Part shown: in pieces, positions 1 through 5,871 of the stretch
How positions within the stretch are numbered: position 1 is the first letter of the stretch
Layout of the letters: each line of letters begins with the position of its first letter
NCBI GenBank assembly: GCA_027483745.1
Contig: JAIXTZ010000018.1
Coordinates: 1 to 6,901, forward strand
Reading direction: 5' to 3'
DNA length: 6,901 bases
Source: Lysobacteraceae bacterium
GTDB taxonomy: Bacteria; Pseudomonadota; Gammaproteobacteria; Xanthomonadales; Xanthomonadaceae
Position numbers and translations under genes: made by a program
Notes under the pieces: model-generated
The model's input: the letters and a program-made list of their open reading frames with translations, nothing else
Database searches by the model: none
What the model was told of the DNA's origin: nothing

Positions 1-42
1 CTAGTTAAAAGCCAGCTGCTCTACCGACTGAGCTAACGGCCC
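1..42 (-). tRNA. tRNA-Lys (anticodon TTT), 5' part only, cut by the window edge
   Basis: On the minus strand the sequence from 42 downwards begins GGGCCGTTAGCTCAGTCGGT and continues through the D arm and the anticodon loop CTTTTAA. This closely follows the E. coli tRNA-Lys sequence (GGGTCGTTAGCTCAGTTGGT). The anticodon TTT lies at 9-7, flanked by T33 and A37. The anticodon stem GCTGG pairs with CTAG plus the next base outside the window, with two G-U pairs. The variable loop, T arm, acceptor 3' strand and CCA are missing because the window stops there. It reads lysine codons AAA/AAG. It follows queC by 82 nt on the same strand, an arrangement also known in Pseudomonas. It is not a substrate of the queuosine pathway encoded next door, which modifies GUN anticodons. 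Confidence 0.93.
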
Positions 43-54
43 ACCGAAACCTGT

Positions 55-71
55 CCCGTCATCGCGACGGG
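55..71 (-). other. Short GC-rich hairpin between queC and tRNA-Lys
   Basis: CCCGTC at 55-60 and GACGGG at 66-71 form a perfect 6-bp stem with a 5-nt loop. In the direction of transcription it follows queC and precedes the tRNA by 12 nt. It is followed by ACAGGTTTC, not a U tract, so it does not look like an efficient intrinsic terminator. It could be part of the leader removed by RNase P, a weak 3'-end stabiliser for queC mRNA, or chance in GC-rich DNA. Confidence 0.25.
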
Positions 72-77
72 GCGCGA

Positions 78-106
78 AGTCTACCGCAAGCCCGGGCGCT
101 TGGCAG
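78..106 (-). promoter_or_regulatory. Candidate sigma-70-type promoter for tRNA-Lys
   Basis: On the minus strand CTGCCA (106-101) lies 17 nt upstream of TAGACT (83-78). Each hexamer matches the consensus at four of six positions, and the spacing is ideal. Transcription would start near 71, about 30 nt before the mature tRNA 5' end at 42. A promoter here would let tRNA-Lys be made independently of the tol-pal-que genes. Weak matches like this occur by chance, so this is only a candidate. Confidence 0.25.
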
Positions 107-124
107 CGCGGCGGGCCACGGCGT

Positions 125-850
125 TCAGCGCGGCTGGTAGCGCGTCGTGTCCCGCGCCTCGGCCTTCACGAAGCCCTCGGCCCGAAGCCGGCAGGCGTCG
201 CAGCGGCCGCAGGCGCGGCCCTCCGCGTCGGCCTGGTAGCAGCTGACGGTCTGGGCGAAATCCACCCCAAGGCGGAGGCCCTCGACGACGATGTCGGCCT
301 TCGACATCGCGATCAGCGGGGCGTGCACGTTCAAGCCACCCTCCTCCACCCCGGCCTTGGTGGCGAGGTTGGCCAGCCGCTCGAACGCGGCGATGAATTC
401 CGGGCGGCAGTCCGGGTAGCCGGAGTAGTCCACGGCATTCACCCCGCAGAACAGGTCGCGGGCGCCCAGCACCTCGGCCCAGCCCAGGGCCACCGACAGC
501 ATGATGGTGTTGCGCGCCGGCACGTAGGTGACCGGAATACCCTCGCTCGGGCTTTCCGGCACGTCGATATCGGCCGTCAGGGCGGAGCCGCCGATGCTGC
601 GCAGGTCCACCTCGACCACCTTGTGCGCCACCGCGCCGAGGCTGGCAGCGTTGCGCGCGGCGGCGTCGAGCTCCGCGGAATGGCGTTGGCCGTAGCGCAC
701 CGACAGCGCATAGGTCTCGAACCCGCGCGCCCGGGCGATGGCCAGCACCACGGCCGAATCCATGCCGCCTGACACCAGCACGACGGCCCGCTTGCCGCGA
801 CCGTCCTGCGGCGTCTTGCCGGCCCCCTCAGTACCTTGATTCATCGCCAT
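125..850 (-). CDS. queC: 7-cyano-7-deazaguanine (preQ0) synthase QueC
   Basis: The 241-aa product (E. coli QueC is 231 aa) catalyses ATP-dependent conversion of 7-carboxy-7-deazaguanine and ammonia to preQ0, a cytoplasmic step in queuosine synthesis. The PP-loop motif SGGMDSA is at residues 27-33. YVPARNT (109-115) and [16 protein letters not shown] (137-152) are family blocks. Four cysteines, C204, C214, C217 and C220, form the expected zinc site near the C-terminus. The ATG at 850 is chosen over the in-frame ATG at 844 because GAGGA lies 8 nt upstream of it. The same frame stays open far upstream, to 1357, but that part overlaps queE and encodes Arg/Ala/Gly-rich shadow sequence. The gene starts 11 nt after the queE stop, and its ribosome-binding site includes that stop codon, which suggests coupled translation. 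The domain is complete and all key residues are present. Confidence 0.96.
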   Translation of the reverse strand: MAMNQGTEGAGKTPQDGRGKRAVVLVSGGMDSAVVLAIARARGFETYALSVRYGQRHSAELDAAARNAASLGAVAHKVVEVDLRSIGGSALTADIDVPESPSEGIPVTYVPARNTIMLSVALGWAEVLGARDLFCGVNAVDYSGYPDCRPEFIAAFERLANLATKAGVEEGGLNVHAPLIAMSKADIVVEGLRLGVDFAQTVSCYQADAEGRACGRCDACRLRAEGFVKAEARDTTRYQPR

Positions 851-861
851 ACCGTTCGTCC

Positions 862-1566
862 TCAGCGCCCGGGCTCGTCGCCCCAGAGCTGTTTGTGCAG
901 CTGCAGCTGGAACCGCACCGGCAGCCGATCCGCCACGACCCAGTCGGCCAGTTCGCGCGGCGCCAGTTGCTCGAAGCTCGGCGAGAACAGCACCTCGCAG
1001 CGCTCGGCCAGGCCGTGCTCCGACACCATCGCCTTCGCCCAGTCGTAGTCGGCGCGGCTGCAGAGCACGAACTTCACTTGGTCCTTGACCTGAAGCAGCG
1101 GCAGGTTTGCCAGGCGGTTGCGCTTGGCCTCGCCGGAATCCGGGGTCTTCAGGTCCAGCACGACGGAGACTCGCGGATCGACCTCGGCGATGTCGAGAGC
1201 GCCGGAGGTCTCGAGCGACACCTCGAAGCCCGCGTCGCACAGGGCCTTCAGCAGCAGCAGGCAGCGCTTCTGCGCCAACGGCTCGCCACCGGTGACGCAC
1301 ACATGGCGCACGCCGAGGGCACGCGCTTCGTCGACCAGATCCGGAATGGCTCGCCACTCACCGCCGTGGAAGGCGTAAGCGCTGTCGCAGTAGGCGCAGC
1401 GAAGCGGGCAACCGGTGAGGCGAATGAAGACGGTCGGCCACCCGACCGAACGGGATTCACCCTGCAAGGAGAGGAAGACCTCGGTGATCTTGAGGCGCTC
1501 GGCCTGGACGATCTCGGAGGGTCGCTCGCGGTCGCCTGGCTGCTCGCGCAGGCGCGGAGCGGTCAT
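862..1566 (-). CDS. queE: 7-carboxy-7-deazaguanine synthase QueE (radical SAM)
   Basis: The 234-aa product converts 6-carboxy-5,6,7,8-tetrahydropterin to 7-carboxy-7-deazaguanine, the step before QueC. The radical SAM cluster motif CX3CX2C is present as C53, C57 and C60 in [12 protein letters not shown]. Other family blocks are FLSLQGES (31-38, substrate side), VTGGEP (91-96, SAM binding), LETSG (118-122) and the C-terminal LQLHKQLWG (221-229). The start is set at the ATG at 1566, where GAGG lies about 5 nt upstream and overlaps the cpoB stop codon. The open frame extends 17 codons further upstream, but that would run into cpoB and lacks any similarity. Intergenic distances are 7 nt to cpoB and 11 nt to queC, so the three genes probably share one transcript. 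Neither QueD nor QueF is in the window. Confidence 0.96.
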   Translation of the reverse strand: MTAPRLREQPGDRERPSEIVQAERLKITEVFLSLQGESRSVGWPTVFIRLTGCPLRCAYCDSAYAFHGGEWRAIPDLVDEARALGVRHVCVTGGEPLAQKRCLLLLKALCDAGFEVSLETSGALDIAEVDPRVSVVLDLKTPDSGEAKRNRLANLPLLQVKDQVKFVLCSRADYDWAKAMVSEHGLAERCEVLFSPSFEQLAPRELADWVVADRLPVRFQLQLHKQLWGDEPGR

Positions 1567-1573
1567 CAGGACC

Positions 1574-2431
1574 TCAGCCGGCGTCCAGCGCCAGGGAGCG
1601 CAGGCGGCTCTGCGCAAGGCGCGCCGCGTCGCTGCCCGGGAAGCGCGTGATCACGTCACGCAGCGTCGCTTCACCCTGCGGCGCGCGACCCAGCTCGAAC
1701 TGGCAGTAGCCGAGCTTCAGCAGGGCGTCCGGGGCCTTGGCGGAATCCGGGAAGGCCTCGAGGAGGCTTTCGAACGCCGTCAGCGCGACGTCGTAGTTCT
1801 GGGTGACGTAGTAGCTCTCGCCAAGCCAGTACCACGCGTTGGGCGCCAGCGTGCCGGCCGGGTAGGTCTCGAGATAGGCCTGGAAGCGGCGCGAGGCCTC
1901 GGCGTATTCGCCGTCGCGCAGGGCTTGGAAGGCACTGTCGTACATCGGCCGCTCACCGGCCGGATCGGCCGGGGCCGTGGCGCCGGTGGCGACATCGGCG
2001 ACGACGCCGCGTGGAGCGGAGGGGGCGGTGGTGCCGGGTGCGGCGTCCACCGGGGCGGAAGGCGTCGCGACAGGGGTCGGTGCCACGCCGTCAGTGCCCG
2101 CCGGGGCGGTGGCCGGGGTACCGGCCGTCGGGGCCGAGCCGGCTTCGAGGCGGCCCAACCGGGAATCAAGGTCGATGTACTGCTCGCGGGACGCCTGCTT
2201 GAGCTGGGCGTTCTCGTTCTGCAGCTGTTCGACGAGCCCACGCAGCTGGGTGACTTCCTGCTGCAGGGCGTTGAGACGGTTCAGCGTCTCGATGTTGGCT
2301 TGCGCGTTGTTCTGCGATGCGGCCTGGGCCTCCAGGCGCTCGATGCGCTCCGAAAGGCTGGCGCGCTGCGCCGAAACCGAAGTGGCGGCCACGAGGGCCG
2401 CCACCACGACTGCGAGCTTCAGGGCACGCAA
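1574..2431 (-). CDS. cpoB: Cell division coordinator CpoB (YbgF), periplasmic TPR protein
   Basis: In E. coli CpoB binds TolA and PBP1B and coordinates outer-membrane constriction with septal peptidoglycan synthesis. The 285-aa product has a signal peptide (residues 1-21, cut after SVSA). An N-terminal coiled coil follows (about 25-95, rich in Q, L, E and N), as expected for the trimerising part. Next comes a low-complexity Ala/Thr/Pro linker (about 97-160) and three TPR units (about 161-193, 198-229 and 235-266), the second with the family motif WYWLGE. The frame begins with TTG at 2431, not ATG. GGAG lies 6 nt before it, and the next alternative start (a GTG at codon 9) would cut into the signal peptide, so TTG is favoured. 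The start is 12 nt after the pal stop. The long Ala/Pro linker accounts for the size above E. coli CpoB (263 aa). Confidence 0.94.
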   Translation of the reverse strand: MRALKLAVVVAALVAATSVSAQRASLSERIERLEAQAASQNNAQANIETLNRLNALQQEVTQLRGLVEQLQNENAQLKQASREQYIDLDSRLGRLEAGSAPTAGTPATAPAGTDGVAPTPVATPSAPVDAAPGTTAPSAPRGVVADVATGATAPADPAGERPMYDSAFQALRDGEYAEASRRFQAYLETYPAGTLAPNAWYWLGESYYVTQNYDVALTAFESLLEAFPDSAKAPDALLKLGYCQFELGRAPQGEATLRDVITRFPGSDAARLAQSRLRSLALDAG

Positions 2432-2443
2432 GACCGGCTCCGC

Positions 2444-2950
2444 TTAGCGGGCGGTGTAGACGATCTCGACGCGGCGGTTCTTCGCCCACGCCTCTTCCGT
2501 CGACGCGGCGTCGACCGGACGCTCTTCGCCGAACGAGACGACGGTCTGCTGGCCCGCCGAACCACCGGCCGCCTGCAGGGCGCCCGAGACGGCGTTGCCA
2601 CGGCGCTCGCCGAGGCCGAGGTTGTACTCGCGCGAACCGCGCTCGTCAGCGTGGCCTTCCAGCGTCACGCGCGACTCCGGGCGGTCCTGCAGGTACTTGG
2701 CGTGGCAGGCGAGGATGGCCTGGAACTCCGGCTTGACCGAATCCTGGTCGAGGTCGAAGTAGACCGTACGCTGCTTCAGGCAGGCGTCCGTGTCCAGGTC
2801 TTCCGGGCCGTACTTGCCGTCATCGACGACCGCCGGGGTGCTCGGCTGCGACGGCTGGGCGGTCGGCTGCTCCGGGACGGTCTTCTTGGTGCAGGCAGCG
2901 AGGCCGACGGCGATGGCGGCGACCAGCAGGACGCGGGTGGTGTTGTTCAT
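2444..2950 (-). CDS. pal: Peptidoglycan-associated lipoprotein Pal
   Basis: The 168-aa product is an outer-membrane lipoprotein that binds peptidoglycan and TolB. Residues 1-19 form a lipoprotein signal with lipobox LAAC and lipidated Cys20. Residue +2 is Thr, not Asp, which suits outer-membrane sorting. A Pro/Gln/Thr-rich tether covers about 22-45. The OmpA-like domain spans about 60-165. It includes TVYFDLDQDSV (62-72), the diaminopimelate-binding block GHADERGSREYN (99-110, with D102 and R106) and NRRVEIVY (158-165). C57 and C82 flank the first strand-helix unit, and E. coli Pal lacks such a pair as far as I recall. The ATG at 2950 has GAGG 8 nt upstream. The gene is 71 nt after tolB and 12 nt before cpoB. 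The stop is TAA. Confidence 0.97.
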   Translation of the reverse strand: MNNTTRVLLVAAIAVGLAACTKKTVPEQPTAQPSQPSTPAVVDDGKYGPEDLDTDACLKQRTVYFDLDQDSVKPEFQAILACHAKYLQDRPESRVTLEGHADERGSREYNLGLGERRGNAVSGALQAAGGSAGQQTVVSFGEERPVDAASTEEAWAKNRRVEIVYTAR

Positions 2951-3021
2951 GGGTGAAACCTCGTTGGCAGTGAGAAGCGAAAAAAGTGGAACGCGAGCGG
3001 GGTGATGCAGGCCCGTCCTGT

Positions 3022-4338
3022 TTATCGTTGCCGATACGGCGACCAGGCGGGCTCCCGGACGTCACCGTCGGTCAAAACCAAGCGCTGCCGGACGCGGGCA
3101 TCGGCCGAGACCGCATACAGCACGCCTCGTCCGCCCTCTTTCGTGGCGTACAGAAGCATGCTGGCGTTCGGCGCGAAGCTGGGGGCCTCGTCCAGGTTGC
3201 CCGGCGACAGGGTCTGCCAACGGGGCTGGGCGAGGCTGCGATCCAGCACCGCAATACGATAAACGTTCCTGTTTCCCTGCGCCATAGCGATTTTTTTACC
3301 ATCGAAAGCGATGGTGGCCTTGGCGTTGTACTCGCCCTCGAAGCTCAGGCGGGTCGGCTCGCCCCCGGTCGCCGGGACCTGATAAAGCTGGGGACGCCCG
3401 GCGCGGTCCGACGTGAAGACGAGGTTCTGGCCGTCCGGAGTCCAGACCGCCTCGGTGTCGATGGAGAAATGGCGGGTGATCTGGGTCAGGGCCTTCGAGC
3501 CCAGGTCCATCACGTAGATCTCGGGGTTGCCGGTCCGCGACAGCGTCAGGGCGAGCTTGGTGCCGTCGGGGCTGAAGCTGGGCGCGCCGTTGATGCCGCG
3601 GAAGCTGGCCACGACCTCGCGGGCCCCGGTGGTCAGCTCCTGGATATAGATAGTCGAGTTGCCGCGCTCGAAGCTGACGTAGGCCAGACGGCGGCCGTCC
3701 GGGGCCCAGGCCGGCGACAGCAGGGGCTCGCGGGAGCGCACCACCGTCTGCGGGTTGAAGCCGTCGGCGTCGGCCACCATCAGCGCGTACTGCTGGTTCG
3801 GGTAGGTGCCGGTGGCGGTGATGTAGGCGATACGGGTCCAGAACGCCCCGCGGACCCCGAGGATCTTTTCGTAGATCTGGTCCGAGATCTGGTGGGCGAT
3901 GTCGCGCATGCCGCGCACCCGGCCGCTCATGGCGAGGCCCAACAGGCGCTCCTGCTTGGCCACGTCGTACAGCTCGTACTCGACGCGGTAGCCGCCATCG
4001 GGCGCGTCCAGCACCCGGCCGACCACGATGAAGTCCTGGCGCAGCACGCGCCACGTCGGGAACTGGATCTCGCTGCCGCGGATCGGCTTCTCGATGATGT
4101 TCGCTTCCGGCAGGGTGCGGAACTGGCCCGAGCGGTTGAGGTTGGCGGCGATCACCGCAGCAACGTCGGTGTCCGGCGCGACATTCGTGCCCAGGTAGGG
4201 CATCGGCACGATGGCGATCGGCAGGGCCGCAGGGTTGCCGCCGACGATGTCGATTTCCAGCGTCTGGGCGCGCGACGCGAAGGGCAGCGTCAGCAGGGCG
4301 AAGGCGAGCAGGACGAGGGAAGCAAGGGTTCGCGTCAT
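3022..4338 (-). CDS. tolB: Tol-Pal system beta-propeller protein TolB
   Basis: The 438-aa product (E. coli TolB is 430 aa) is a periplasmic protein that binds Pal and, through its N-terminal segment, TolA. A signal peptide covers residues 1-24 (cut after ASRA, leaving QTLEID). The N-terminal domain includes PIAIVPM (40-46) and runs to about 165. The C-terminal beta-propeller shows repeated blade motifs: LSPAWAPDG (207-215), APSFSPDG (252-259), AVWTPDG (297-303), ATIAFDG (341-347), APSFAPN (385-391) and PAWSP (430-434). The ATG at 4338 is chosen because it immediately precedes the signal peptide. The frame stays open to 4563, but that region overlaps tolA. The Shine-Dalgarno is weak (TTGGAA, about 9 nt upstream). 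Residues about 344-362 are encoded by unusually AT-rich, non-preferred codons including an A7 run. The stop is TAA. Confidence 0.97.
   Translation of the reverse strand: MTRTLASLVLLAFALLTLPFASRAQTLEIDIVGGNPAALPIAIVPMPYLGTNVAPDTDVAAVIAANLNRSGQFRTLPEANIIEKPIRGSEIQFPTWRVLRQDFIVVGRVLDAPDGGYRVEYELYDVAKQERLLGLAMSGRVRGMRDIAHQISDQIYEKILGVRGAFWTRIAYITATGTYPNQQYALMVADADGFNPQTVVRSREPLLSPAWAPDGRRLAYVSFERGNSTIYIQELTTGAREVVASFRGINGAPSFSPDGTKLALTLSRTGNPEIYVMDLGSKALTQITRHFSIDTEAVWTPDGQNLVFTSDRAGRPQLYQVPATGGEPTRLSFEGEYNAKATIAFDGKKIAMAQGNRNVYRIAVLDRSLAQPRWQTLSPGNLDEAPSFAPNASMLLYATKEGGRGVLYAVSADARVRQRLVLTDGDVREPAWSPYRQR
3250..3310 (-). other. AT-rich rare-codon island with an A7 run inside tolB
   Basis: Bases 3251-3310 have 27 G or C in 60 (45%), while the surrounding genes are far richer in GC. 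In the tolB frame the codons include GCT, GAT, GGT, AAA, AAA, GGA, AGG, GTT, TAT, CGT and ATT. Neighbouring codons mostly end in G or C. The run of seven T at 3291-3297 on the plus strand is A7 in the mRNA (GGT AAA AAA ATC, residues 347-350). The protein here is normal TolB (GKKIAMAQGNRNVYRIAV), so this is a synonymous-codon anomaly and not a foreign insert. Confidence 0.6.
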
Positions 4339-4441
4339 GGCTGGGGTTCCAAGGGCCGTCGATCGGCGCGCGCGGAGTGTACGGGGTCGGACTGCTTGGC
4401 GGAGGCGGGAGAGCGGCTGGTGGCTGAACGCCGGATCGGCC
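4339..4441 (-). other. tolA-tolB intergenic spacer (103 nt), no clear promoter
   Basis: This is the longest untranslated gap in the operon. A TACACT hexamer (4381-4376 on the minus strand) resembles a -10 box, but I find no -35 match at 15-18 nt upstream. An imperfect inverted repeat (GCCGG at 4430-4434, CCGGC at 4450-4454, with inner GGAT/ATCC) spans the tolA stop codon at 4444-4442. In E. coli a promoter lies upstream of tolB, so an internal start site here is possible, but the sequence alone does not show it. Confidence 0.3.
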
Positions 4442-5401
4442 TCAATCCGCCGGCTGGAAGTTGAGGCCCAAGCGACGCTCGAAAACGTCCTCGAACCCGG
4501 CATAGGGCAACGGCGACGCCGCGAACACGGCGCGCTCCAACGAATCGCGACCGAGCGCGTCATAGGGGCAGGTCGGATCGACGTCGGCGCCGATCACCTC
4601 ACCGCCCGGGATCTGGACGATGACGATGCGGCAGCGCTGCCCGGCCGGGATGGTCTCGGGGCGACGCCAGTTGCGCTCGACGGCGTTCTGGATGGCCAGC
4701 ACGTAGGCCGCCCGGAGGCTCGTGTCCACACCGTTGTTGCCGGCCATCGGCGTCGGCGTGGCCTGGTTCGGCGAGGCCGCAGGCAGCGGCGACGGCGGCT
4801 GGCGATTGGCGAGGTCCTGCAACTGCTGGTCGCGCTGCTCTTCCATGCGCGTCTGGTTCGCCGCCTGCGCCTGCCTCTCCCGCAGCTCAGCCATGCGCTT
4901 CCGGAAGTTCTCGAGCTGCTGGGCCGACAGCCGCTGCCGCTCCTCGGGCGAGGTCTGCGGCGGGCGCTCGGTCAGGTCCACCTGCTCTTCGCGTCGGCGC
5001 TCTTCCTGCTCGCGCGGGGCCGGCGGCTCGGGCGACACGGCATCGCGGGAGGCGCGGTCCTGGTCGCGGGTGTCGGGCACGGCCTGCGGGGTCTGCGGCG
5101 TGGGCTGCGGTTCGACCACGGCGTCCTGCGGGGCCGGCTCGGGCTCCGGCTGCGGCGGCGGGGCCGCTTCTTCCTCGACCGGCTCCGGTGCGGCCGGCGG
5201 CGGCGTTGCCGAACTCGGGCGCTCGCGGTCGCGCACCGGCGCGGCCTGCACCAGCTCCACCTCGATCGGCGGACCCGCGACGGACAGCACCTCCGGGGCC
5301 GGCGACCAGAGCCAGGCCACGAAACCGACCAGGACGACGAGCAGGTGCAGGCCGACCGCCAGGCCGACCGCAATGCCCGTGTCTTCGGGACGCTCGCGCA
5401 T
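4442..5401 (-). CDS. tolA: Cell envelope integrity / energy-transducing protein TolA
   Basis: The 319-aa product is anchored in the inner membrane and spans the periplasm, carrying TolQR energy to TolB-Pal. A single transmembrane helix lies at about 10-32 and carries His19, probably the His of the SHLS-type motif; the usual preceding Ser is not evident. A Pro/Glu-rich segment (about 66-110) is followed by a charged helical or coiled-coil stretch (about 128-200) and a short Pro/Asn linker. The C-terminal TolA domain III (about 225-319) has YVLAIQNAVERNWRRP (233-248), C257 and C278 (likely disulfide) and the ending LNFQPAD. E. coli TolA is 421 aa; the difference is in the central domain, which is short and mostly proline-rich here. 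The ATG overlaps the tolR stop by 1 nt (TGATG), with GGAG 5 nt upstream, which indicates translational coupling. Confidence 0.95.
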   Translation of the reverse strand: MRERPEDTGIAVGLAVGLHLLVVLVGFVAWLWSPAPEVLSVAGPPIEVELVQAAPVRDRERPSSATPPPAAPEPVEEEAAPPPQPEPEPAPQDAVVEPQPTPQTPQAVPDTRDQDRASRDAVSPEPPAPREQEERRREEQVDLTERPPQTSPEERQRLSAQQLENFRKRMAELRERQAQAANQTRMEEQRDQQLQDLANRQPPSPLPAASPNQATPTPMAGNNGVDTSLRAAYVLAIQNAVERNWRRPETIPAGQRCRIVIVQIPGGEVIGADVDPTCPYDALGRDSLERAVFAASPLPYAGFEDVFERRLGLNFQPAD

Positions 5402-5838
5402 CAGCGCTCCGTGGCCCGCGGCTCGCTCATCAGCGCGGCCTTGGACACGCCGGCGCCCTGCAGCAGCTCCATCGCTTCCATCACCGTCTGGTACTGGAGC
5501 TCACGGTGCGCGGCGACGAACACCGGCGTCTGCGGGTTCTGCGCGACGAAGGCGCGGATGCGGTTGCCGAGCTCCTCGCGCGACATCGGCGTGTCGGCGC
5601 CGTCGCCGAGCTTCAGCGAATAGCTGCCGTCGCGGGCGATCGAGACGACCACCGGGTCCTGCGCCTGCTCGACCGGGCGGGCGTTGGACTGCGGCAGGTT
5701 CACCTCGACACCGAGGTTCATCACCGACGCGGTGATCATGAAGATGACGAGCAGCACGAGCATCACGTCGATGTACGGAACGACGTTGATCTCGCTCTTG
5801 AGCTTGCGCTTCTTGTGGCGGTTGCCGAATGCGGCCAT
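5401..5838 (-). CDS. tolR: Tol-Pal system protein TolR
   Basis: The 145-aa product belongs to the ExbD/TolR family and forms the proton-conducting motor with TolQ in the inner membrane. A short basic cytoplasmic N-terminus (NRHKKRKLKSEIN) precedes one transmembrane helix (about 21-41). The helix carries the essential acidic residue D24 in INVVPYIDVMLVLLVIFM. A periplasmic domain (about 60-145) follows with VFVAAHREL (106-114) and ends GVSKAALMSEP. The length is close to the E. coli protein (142 aa). The ATG at 5838 has GGAGG about 4 nt upstream, 33 nt after the tolQ stop. The TGA stop shares its A with the tolA start codon. Confidence 0.97.
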   Translation of the reverse strand: MAAFGNRHKKRKLKSEINVVPYIDVMLVLLVIFMITASVMNLGVEVNLPQSNARPVEQAQDPVVVSIARDGSYSLKLGDGADTPMSREELGNRIRAFVAQNPQTPVFVAAHRELQYQTVMEAMELLQGAGVSKAALMSEPRATER

Positions 5839-5871
5839 GGGCCCTCCAACGGATGAGGCGGGGGCTCGGGG

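Noticed and set aside
104..134. Direct repeat CAGCGCGGC at 104-112 and 126-134
   Set aside because: Nine bases of G/C-dominated sequence recur easily by chance in DNA of this composition. There is no third copy and no link to a mobile element.
851..1357. Upstream extension of the queC frame to a possible 410-aa protein
   Set aside because: The added part overlaps queE almost entirely, has shadow-like composition, and a good Shine-Dalgarno marks the start at 850.
1415..2956. A 513-codon plus-strand open frame opposite queE, cpoB and pal
   Set aside because: It is rich in Arg, Gly, Val and Leu with no recognisable domain, and lies wholly antisense to well-supported genes. Long antisense open frames are expected in DNA with GC-rich third positions.
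2980..2985. T6 tract (minus strand) between tolB and pal as an intrinsic terminator or attenuator
   Set aside because: No stable GC-rich stem directly precedes it; only a 3-bp GGG/CCC pairing with a long loop is visible.
3291..3297. A7 in tolB as a programmed -1 frameshift site
   Set aside because: The frame is AAA AAA A, preceded by GGT, so it lacks the X XXY YYZ phasing. Frame 0 encodes intact TolB through to its normal C-terminus.
4339..4563. Upstream extension of the tolB frame to 513 aa
   Set aside because: It would overlap the end of tolA and bury the clear signal peptide that starts at the ATG at 4338.
2986..5623. Long plus-strand open frames (492 and 470 codons) opposite tolB and tolA
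   Set aside because: Composition is low-complexity (Arg/Gly/Ala/His), no family motif is visible, and both mirror the codon pattern of tolB and tolA.
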